Below, piece after piece: positions 56,813 through 64,000 of a stretch of DNA of 64,000 bases. Every line of letters begins with the position of its first letter. The stretch's first letter is position 1. The DNA comes from Epiperipatus broadwayi (Eukaryota > Onychophora > Udeonychophora > Euonychophora > Peripatidae), in contig JAQFVV010006306.1 in the NCBI GenBank assembly GCA_028023455.1, positions 1,825,001-1,889,000 on the forward strand. Reading direction: 5' to 3'. A program made the position numbers and the translations under genes. The notes beneath the pieces are model-generated. The model searched no databases and was not told where the DNA came from. It worked only from the letters and a program-made list of their open reading frames with translations.

Positions 56813-58727
56813 TTTGCGAGCTATATATAAAACATTTGTAATACAAGCTTATTAAATTAGGTCATGTGACACATGACTTGATTTCTTTGTAATTTGATTG
56901 ACAAATTGTAATTCGTTTAAAAATATGTGGATCATTTGTTCGTTAGCTATTTTGCAATATTTCTTCAGCAGAATTTTTTTTTTTTTCTGAAATAATTCAA
57001 CATGTATGGCTAATTATAGCACTTCAATGCATTCTGTTGTCTCCATATCTTGCTGATGGAAACTATTGACATTGCGTCTTTTTATAATGTCTGTGAAATA
57101 ATCCTTATAACATAAGTAGGAAGTATGTCTTCTCCAAAATCATACTTAATTTTACTATAAAGCACTGTTTTGGGAAGTTTAAAATATTTTAAATAAATAT
57201 TGTGTAACTCTATAAAAAGCATTTCCATTCAGTAGATTATCTCCTAAATAATAGAGTTATTTTGGCTTCTACCAATGAAGAGTTTCTAAATTTATGTCAT
57301 TCGTTTTTTTTCTGTTGTTGAGTTATAATGAAGCAGTAGGTTCATAATTCTATGTTAAATGATGATCAGTTATTTTTAAAAGGTTAATTTTAAAAACGAG
57401 AAACAAAAAATAAATAAATAAAACCAAATAAAGACATTAAAAATCCACTCTATTTTGAAGCCTATTCAGAAAATCAAGAATATATTGGATTCTTCTATTT
57501 TCCAAGATAGTCTCCAAAAATGTATATATATATTTTAATACTGCTTCAGCAAATGATAATGTTAATATCAAATTCTATCAACTGCGATGGCTGTCTGTGG
57601 TGATAATTAGTTGTTGTTTTTCTTGCTGATCAATTAAAATTATCACCTTAAAAATTTGTTGCTTTTGGTAGGTTTTGAAAAATTTTGTAAAATGTGATTA
57701 CATGCACACACTTAAAAACATAAAATAGTGATTGACTGTTTGTGTTCGTGTCATCCACATATTCTCCTAACTGTGATTGATATAAATTGTACCTTAAAAT
57801 GAGATGAAGTTGCCTATTTTATTTCCTCTGAATAAATTATTACAATCAAAGCTAGATTCTTTTTCTACCAATAATTTTAGACTACTTAGAAAGTGTCATT
57901 TGAGTGAATTTTAGGTACATTGCTTCGAAAATATTTTTAATCTACTAGCAATATTCTATATAATAGATAATTATTTAGATTTTCTACACCTAAATATATT
58001 TATTCTTACTAGATAGTAACTATGTTTACCTTATCAAGTTTTGGACTCGTATATATTAAAATTTAAACTTATTAAGAAAGTATTGTTTTATGAATAGTAG
58101 AGTCATATCTGTAAGGAAGTTTCCTAAACTTGAATTTATATGTAGCATCTATTTCTGCAGCTTTTTGTATATTATGAATTCAAACAGGTTTTTTTTTTAA
58201 TTAAATGATATAATAGCATTTGAGGACATATACCTGTATGCATCTCTCTCTATATATACATATATGTGTGTGTGTCTATACACATATTTGTTTTTTTATT
58301 ATGTTAATTGTTTTATTTTATGCAATTTATACTTTCTATTGGTAATCAAATTTATTATTAATATATAATATTCGAATATGAACATACATTGAAGTACATT
58401 TTTTATTACTATGTGGAAATTTTCTTAATTTTTATACTAAATAAAATATTTAAAATTCAAAAAATTATTTTATACAAATAAATACTCTCATTAAAGACAC
58501 GACTCTGGTGGTTTCAGAGTCGATAGAATTAGAATGTTATATTGACCATATCCAAATTAATATTGTTTCAAAAAATAAAGAAGCAGGTTTTTTTATTAAT
58601 AATAAGGGACACCTTAACCATACACATTTATTTCACTAATCAACTCATGATTACAATTACTAACTATAATAATCATATTTATAAAACAGATAACATTGTC
58701 TTAAATGTAATATACGATGTATAAATA
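56813..58727. other. Intron of the RRP36-like gene
   Basis: About 1.9 kb of AT-rich sequence with (TA)/(TG) microsatellites at about 58235-58275. No exon or mobile element recognised. Confidence 0.5.
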
Positions 58728-58990
58728 AAGTAAAGTGTAGTGCATATATCATATAATATTCAATTGACCAAACACTTTATTACTTTTACAATGCTTTATT
58801 ATCCACCCTTTTCTTCAGTTAACAGTTTCGATTGTCCCAGCAATCTTCTTCATAATGTTTCTGAAGAAGATTGCTGGGGCAATCGAAACTATAAACTGCA
58901 GGAAAGGGTGGATAATAAAGCATTGTAAAAGTAGTAAAGTGTTTGGTCAATTGAATATTATATGATATACATTTGGCAATGCAATAGGAA
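58728..58990. repeat. Family B foldback element
   Basis: Long arms in inverted orientation: atataatattcaattgacca, aacactttattacttttaca and tgctttattatccaccctt on the left mirrored on the right to 58965, followed by catttggcaatgcaatagga. The centre is a palindrome made of gtttcgattgtcccagcaat with cttcttca and its inverse ctgaagaagattgctgggg. Inserted in the RRP36 intron. Confidence 0.85.
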
Positions 58991-59689
58991 ACGGTGGTTA
59001 TTATACTTTTTGTAGTGCATATATTTAGTTTATAAACTACAATTTTGATGTAATAGGTAATTATTTTGTCAAATTATTTCATTTCTAATTCATTTGTTAA
59101 ATCATTCAATTTTAGATTTAATGCTTATAATTCTTGAAAATATGTCTCTGGTGTTATAAAGCAAAAACACTTTTTTTATGTTTAAATTTGTATCATTAAA
59201 TCCTTGGAGATTTAATATATAAATTATATCACTGATTGATTTGCTCCAATCAGTCAATTTGAATAATAGAGCATATTCTACAATTACATATATATAATAT
59301 AATAATCAATCTAAATAAAACTGAAACAAGCAACCAATTATATATAACAACATTGTGGACAAATAATTTTTTATGTTGGATATTTGATCATTATGTACAT
59401 ATATAATATATATATTTGTTATATACTGAAAGTTGACGATGTGTGAAGCAAAAGTTATTTCAACATAATATATATTTTATTATGACATTTGTATTTCAAC
59501 CAAATTAAAGATCACAAATTTTTAATTTAAAGAAGAAAAAAGCAATAATATTATAATAAGGAATTATATTAAAAGGAAATTAAGAAAAAAAAAAATTACA
59601 GTAACTTTTACAAGCTAGATATATATATAAATTTATAAATAAATATTTAAAAATACAGTATTTAAAAGCTTACAAAAAATATATGTATA
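58991..59689. other. Intron of the RRP36-like gene
   Basis: AT-rich with (TA)n; nothing recognised. Confidence 0.5.
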
Positions 59690-59696
59690 ACCATCG

Positions 59697-59750
59697 CTTA
59701 GGAGCGCTTTCAACTAACTTGTAGCTTTGTCAACTATCACGTTAAAATGT
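59697..59750 (-). ncRNA. Diverged hammerhead-like hairpin 3' of a PLE frame
   Basis: The minus strand reads TGATAGTTGACAAAGC, a short variable part, AGTTGAAAGCGCTCC and TAAGCG. The GAAAGCGCTC half is as in the 23-kb copy. The 5' half and helix II are poorly paired. An inverted second copy lies at 60935-60988 with GAAAGTGCTC, so the helix III palindrome is broken there. Positioned 25-75 bases after the stop. Confidence 0.3.
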
Positions 59751-59774
59751 CAGCTTTCCCATAATTCTATGATG

Positions 59775-60595
59775 TCAACTTTCCCATAATTCTGTGATCT
59801 TAATGTTTGCTGCTTGCCTATTAACCAAATGTTGCTTGTATTTACATATCAACATCGCCTCTTTAATTTTCCTTTTATTATTATTTCTTTCAGTTTCCAG
59901 TATTTTTACGTTGTTATAATTAAAATCAAAACCATATATACATGATTTATTATGGTCATAAAAGACAGAAGCTGATAAATTATCATTATTTTTAAAATTT
60001 TGTTTTGTATTTTGAACCCTTTTAAATAACAATAAGTGTTCCTTTGTTCTTTTTTCCAATGTGCACCTCGATTCACCTATATATCCACAGCCACATCCAC
60101 ATGTCCATTTGTAAATGATAAAATTTTTATTTGTAAATAAAGTTTTATCCTTTGCATTGTTTATTAATTTATTTAATGTAGGTGGTGCATAAAATGCAAT
60201 ATCACATATTTCTTTATAAATTTTTTTAATGAAACTTGCTTGTTGATTTGAAATATATGGTATTGATATCCACAATTTTTTATCAGAAGAATTAACACTA
60301 TTATTATTTTTATATTTATAAGTAAAATTTTTAATAGTATAATAAACAGAATGATAATTGTATCCAATGTTTAACAATTCATTATAATAAGTTTCAATAT
60401 TTTTAGTTTTATCTGATGCATATTTACAAAGGTTATCATTTCTAAATAAAAAGGATTTCAAACCTGCCATTTTATGTGACATTGGTACTTTTGATTCATA
60501 TGGAATATATCCTCTTTTTGCTATTGGTTTAAGAGTCATATAGTAATCCAGTTTATCCTTGTTTCTGGTTATCTTGAGATCTAAAAATTGTATAT
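59775..60595 (-). pseudogene. Penelope-like polyprotein, RT C-terminus plus GIY-YIG endonuclease
   Basis: The minus-strand frame starts in the end of the reverse transcriptase (IQFLDLKITRNKDKLDYYMT), where PLEs have the conserved FLD-(V/L)-x-(V/I) block. It continues through KRGYIPYESKVPMSHKMAGL (the GRYIPWxSxHPxxxK-like thumb), a Lys-rich linker, NKLINNAKDKTLF, and the endonuclease: WTCGCGCGYIGESRCTLEKR with GYIGES as the GIY-YIG core, the following Arg, and ETERNNNKRKIKEAML with the metal-binding Glu. It is intact to the stop at 59775. Missing are the RT palm and fingers. It is a separate PLE lineage from the YYGET copies at 11 and 23 kb. Confidence 0.9.
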
Positions 60596-60616
60596 ATAGG
60601 TGAATCGAGATGCACA

Positions 60617-60901
60617 TTGGAAAAAAGAACAAAGGAACACTTATTGTTATTTAAAAGGGTTCAAAATACAAAACAAAATTTTAAAAATAATGATAATTTA
60701 TCAGCTTCTGTCTTTTATGACCATAATAAATCATGTATATATGATTTTGATTTTAATTATAACAACGTAAAAATATTGGAAACTGAAAGAAATAATAATA
60801 AAAGGAAAATTAAAGAGGCGATGTTGATATGTAAATACAAGCAACATTTGGTTAATAGGCAAGCAGCAAACATTAAGATCACAGAATTATGGGAAAGTTG
60901 A
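60617..60901 (+). pseudogene. Penelope-like GIY-YIG endonuclease, truncated inverted copy
   Basis: Encodes EKRTKEHLLLFKRVQNTKQN through ERNNNKRKIKEAMLICKYKQ to the stop after ITELWES, matching the minus-strand copy except for one Gly-to-Asp change. The GIY-YIG core itself is cut off at the junction (only the SRCTLEK end is partly encoded), so it would be inactive. Confidence 0.9.
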
Positions 60902-61254
60902 CATCATAGAATTATGGGAAAGCTGACATTTTAAACGTGATAGTTGACAAAGCTACAAGTTAGTTGAAAGTGCTCCTAAGCGACGGTTATACATATATAT
61001 TTTTATAAATTTGCGTATATTATTTTGAAGAAATACAGACATCGATTTATAATATTATATATATATGTGCATGTATATGTGTATTTATTTGTATAGTAAA
61101 ATCAATTGATAATTGTATATATTTTTATTTTTACATAAATCAATTTATATATTACTGAAAATGTTAAATTAATTATCTCTTCACATTTAATATAATTATA
61201 ATTCCAAATGATATTCATTATGATATAAGATAGATAATTTAAATACAATTTATC

Positions 61255-61760
61255 CATACCGCTTCAAACACTTTTTAGCAAAACTCTTTATTTGTACATA
61301 CACCTACGTTTCGACTGACCTGTGGTCTTCTTCAGAGCTATGATATAATAAACAAAATAAAATAAAAAACATAACTATATAATAACACCATAAAAAATTT
61401 AAACAATAAAAAACTAAAAACAACATAAAATATATATGAAAATACTTAATTGTAAATTATTAGAGAAAATATAGTTAGTAATAAATTTGGCTGAACGTTT
61501 TCGAGGAACCGTTTATTACTAACTATATTTTTTCTCTAATAATTTACAATTAAGTATTTTCATTTTTACAAATAAGGAGAAATTAAAACCACATTTATTA
61601 TATAAAATATATATATATTAAAAAAACTGAAATAAATAATCAAGCCCAAATAAAACAATATAAAATGAAATATACAGCATCAATAGAAACGTAGGTGTAT
61701 GTATATGTACAAATAAAGAGTTTTGCTAAAAAGTGTTTGAAGCGGTATGGATAAATTATT
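61255..61760. repeat. Family B foldback containing a second foldback
   Basis: Outer arms: ccataccgcttcaaacactt, ttttagcaaaactctttatt and acacctacgtttcgactgac (61258-61320), mirrored at 61688-61755. Inside, an inner palindrome at 61436-61565 has arms of about 45 bases (aatacttaattgtaaattat) and, at its loop, ggctgaacgttttcgaggaa, which on the minus strand is the 3' half of a PLE-terminal hairpin (TCGAAAACGTTCAGCC). It shows that the family B and PLE-terminal hairpins co-occur. Inserted in the RRP36 intron. Confidence 0.8.
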
Positions 61761-61987
61761 ATTTATAGGATATTACGGCAAAAATAAAGAAAAGTGTGAT
61801 TTTGGTAGTAGATAATTTACATGCATTTTATTGGATTTGTTTCCATGAAAGTGATGATCTATTATTAGAAATATTAGTTATATTTGTTTTATTATTTATT
61901 TTGTTTTTGTGATTTTTTTTTTTTTTGATTCTTTATATTTCATTTCAGTTTTTTTTTTACAAGTATATATATTGTTTAATTTTGCAG

Positions 61988-62062
61988 ATTTAATGAAGCT
62001 TTGTTTGAATCCAGAAAAAATACAGGCAGCAAGAAACAATTTAAAAGAAGTAATAAAAATAG
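61988..62062 (+). CDS. RRP36: RRP36-like, central exon
   Basis: Acceptor TTTAATTTTGCAG (to 61987) and donor AG|GTATAT (62063). One base completes Val from the previous exon. Then come 24 codons starting FNEALFESRKNTGSKKQF and two bases carried forward. In the family this region is the variable, basic linker between the two conserved blocks (human: KTYKQLVxGNSPKKQ). A Lys/Arg-rich stretch fits a nucleolar protein. The phase agrees with the exon that follows 123 bases later. Confidence 0.85.
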
Positions 62063-62185
62063 GTATATTATTGTAGGAATTTATTTTTAATTATATGTTT
62101 AAATATTTGTATTAAACTTTTATTATTGCTATTTAAAATTCAATTATTATTATTTTTTTGTTTGTTTGTTTAAAAAATTATTTAG

Positions 62186-62252
62186 ACCACTGGAAATGTC
62201 ATCAAAAATACATGTTCCGAAAATTCGGCAAGTCGTACCTTACAAGAAAAAG
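62186..62252 (+). CDS. RRP36: RRP36-like, PLEMSSK core exon
   Basis: Acceptor AAATTATTTAG (to 62185), donor AAG|GTATTT (62253). The first base completes Arg with the previous exon. The 22 codons then read PLEMSSKIHVPKIRQVVP and end in a lysine run. This is the signature of RRP36 (human: RPLEMSAKIRVPFLRQVVP), the best single piece of evidence for the gene. The exon ends in phase 0. The following conserved block (RDPRFDxLSG in the family) is not found in the remaining 1.7 kb, so the gene continues beyond the window. Confidence 0.9.
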
Positions 62253-64000
62253 GTATTTTTTTAAATTCATACTAAATATATTATACGTAAATGCAATTGT
62301 ATATATTTATGCACTAATATGAAAAAGTTTATTATTTTATGATTAACACATCCATCTATCATATTCACAATGTGCAATTTAAATCTGAATGATACAAAAC
62401 TTAAAAAGATTTTCATGTTCCAAAAAAAAAAAGTTAACCATCTCAAAGCTAACAAAGTCATCTATCTGATTATTGGTTAATAAATGAATTATGTACTTAT
62501 TATTAGCTAGTGAATAAAACGAATAATAAAATACTAAAATTCTCATCTTTCTGCTGTTGACAAGTCTGATGAATAATATCTTTTTGATTGTCAAGAACTA
62601 TTTTAAACCCACTTTATTCATTTCTTTCATAAGACATCCTTTTTTTAATCACTTGTTCTAAAAATATTTAGCTTTTTTCAAAGAAGGATTGTTTCGATAA
62701 GGATTCGTCTCCATAAAAAACCCACCATTTAAATGCCAAATGATTTTAGTTATTTTTCATTGAGAGAGATGTTGATTTTTCGATTAATGATTTTGTCTTA
62801 ATTATATTTTACATTAGTGATATCAAGCCTGCCAGAAATTCTTTAATGCTATTGGTTAAGCACTTTTTTTTAGATTTGTGATATTTTTATCCGAATTTTC
62901 AAATCACTTATTATAAAGTTATGTATTTATGGTTTTACATTAAAACTCGCATCTCTCTCAATGTTTTTAAATAATTAGCTTGGAATATAATACTGAATTG
63001 AACTTCATATTTAATCGTAAAATATAGGTACAAATTATTTACCTGTTGAAAATTCATATATAGTAAAATATTTTAGAAAAGGGGATGAGTAAGAAGGAAT
63101 AGCTATTTCTTTTTAATAAGCAAGATTTAATAAACTACAAAATATCATGGGCAAAATCTAAAAAAAAAGTTTTTTTAGTTGTGAAAATTAAAGCTACAAT
63201 CATTATATTTGTTATAGTCGTGTGTATTTTGGAGATAAGGTGGAATAATATCACAGTAGTTTAGAGAAATTGAAGTAAAATAGAAAGAGTGGTATAAATT
63301 TGCTTGATTTTATAAACAGTACTACAACTGAACTAAAACATCAGGCCGATTACCAGATCAAGAATTTTTTGTGCAGCACACTGACTATACACATTGTAAC
63401 ATCTCATCCAACTAGCATTTATTTCTTCATCGTGTTATACTCAACTTAATACATATTGTACGATTGTTTTACCAAGGTATGAAGTGTTGATTCTTGCCCC
63501 CATTTAAAAAATTGTAAATTATACGCTCAGCTCTTAATAGGATTATATCAACTCTTCACATACATATACTTCCTCCCTCCTACTAATATTAGATATCTGC
63601 ATTGTATTCACTATTTTTACAATCAGCAAATTGACTCTCATAATAACAATATATCTTAAATAATCACAATCTTCTTACGCCTTTTAAGCAAAAAACATTA
63701 TTTTAATTACAGTTTCGACTGTTCCTCGCAGTCTTCTTCAGATCACATTCTATTTCTCTTCTCTCATAATAATAGCTAAATACTGTTTTACTGCCTAATA
63801 TTATATGACCACCTGGGTTGACTATGAATAATTCATCTGCAAGAAGTATTATACATCTACTTTTGTTTCTTTAGTAATAAGAAGAACGAAATGAAATTGG
63901 TTTCCTGAAATTTGCTAATATTCATTTAGTATTACTCAGAATTCAAAATTTGATGCAAATTTGATCAATTTTAAATAATTAATGAATGGAAATTATATTA
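62253..64000. other. Intron of the RRP36-like gene; family B scrap at 63690-63745
   Basis: AT-rich. The only structure is ttttaagcaaaaaacattat, then acagtttcgactgttcctcg and cagtcttcttcagatcacat, one arm of a family B element of the 15.2-kb type. No exon with the expected RDPRFD block was found. Confidence 0.5.

Larger units (their letters stand above)
59690..60990. mobile_element. Penelope-like elements, inverted pair sharing a 3' end
   Basis: A longer copy on the minus strand (59690 to about 60595) faces a shorter one on the plus strand (about 60595-60990). The overlapping parts, about 380 bases each, are nearly identical: the last 94 codons differ at one residue (Gly to Asp). The junction lies where gtgaatcgagatgcacattgg starts the plus copy inside the nuclease domain. 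Such inverted, partial dimers are a hallmark of Penelope insertions. The high identity suggests a recent event. It lies in the RRP36 intron. Confidence 0.9.

Overview
This is a strongly AT-rich stretch of an animal nuclear genome, probably an invertebrate. The evidence is split genes with GT-AG introns up to many kilobases long, polyadenylation signals, RTE-type LINEs, Penelope-like elements (PLEs) with GIY-YIG endonucleases, a hAT element, and no prokaryotic gene organisation. The lineage cannot be fixed from sequence alone. Mobile-element debris outweighs host coding sequence by far; nearly every long open frame here belongs to a transposon.

Three host genes can be argued for. (1) On the minus strand, one exon at 4860-4978 matches the conserved N-terminus of ABCD4-type ABC half-transporters; a candidate first exon and a CCAAT-type promoter lie near 8.0-8.3 kb. 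(2) On the minus strand, a small terminal exon with a polyadenylation signal at 29.5 kb ends an unidentified gene that lies to the right. (3) On the plus strand, three exons at 55.8, 62.0 and 62.2 kb with mutually compatible splice phases encode the conserved core of RRP36 (18S rRNA processing). Its first exon may be at 47.08 kb, and its 3' part lies beyond the window.

The rest, left to right: RTE fragments and foldback repeats at 0-14 kb, including PLE debris at 11.2-11.8 kb; a hAT element with 8-bp target duplications at 17.67-18.41 kb; palindromic elements at 19.7-21.3 kb; a PLE copy at 23.2-24.0 kb; a nearly complete RTE with 10-bp target duplications at 30.5-33.6 kb; a large palindrome with a suspicious homopolymer-rich apex at 38.3-39.3 kb; a second, decayed LINE at 42.4-45.4 kb interrupted by a palindromic element; three tandem copies of a LINE 3' end at 51.6-53.8 kb; and an inverted pair of PLE 3' ends at 59.7-61.0 kb.

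The most interesting signal is a set of compact hammerhead-ribozyme-like motifs inside several foldback families. They have a CUGAUGA core, a short helix II showing compensatory changes between copies, GAAA, a 4-8 nt self-complementary helix III, then UC and a closing helix I. A related but core-divergent hairpin lies just downstream of each GIY-YIG reading frame. Hammerheads are known from PLEs in general. The self-complementary helix III, suggestive of dimeric ribozymes, and the head-to-head arrangement of two ribozymes per element are the parts worth following up.
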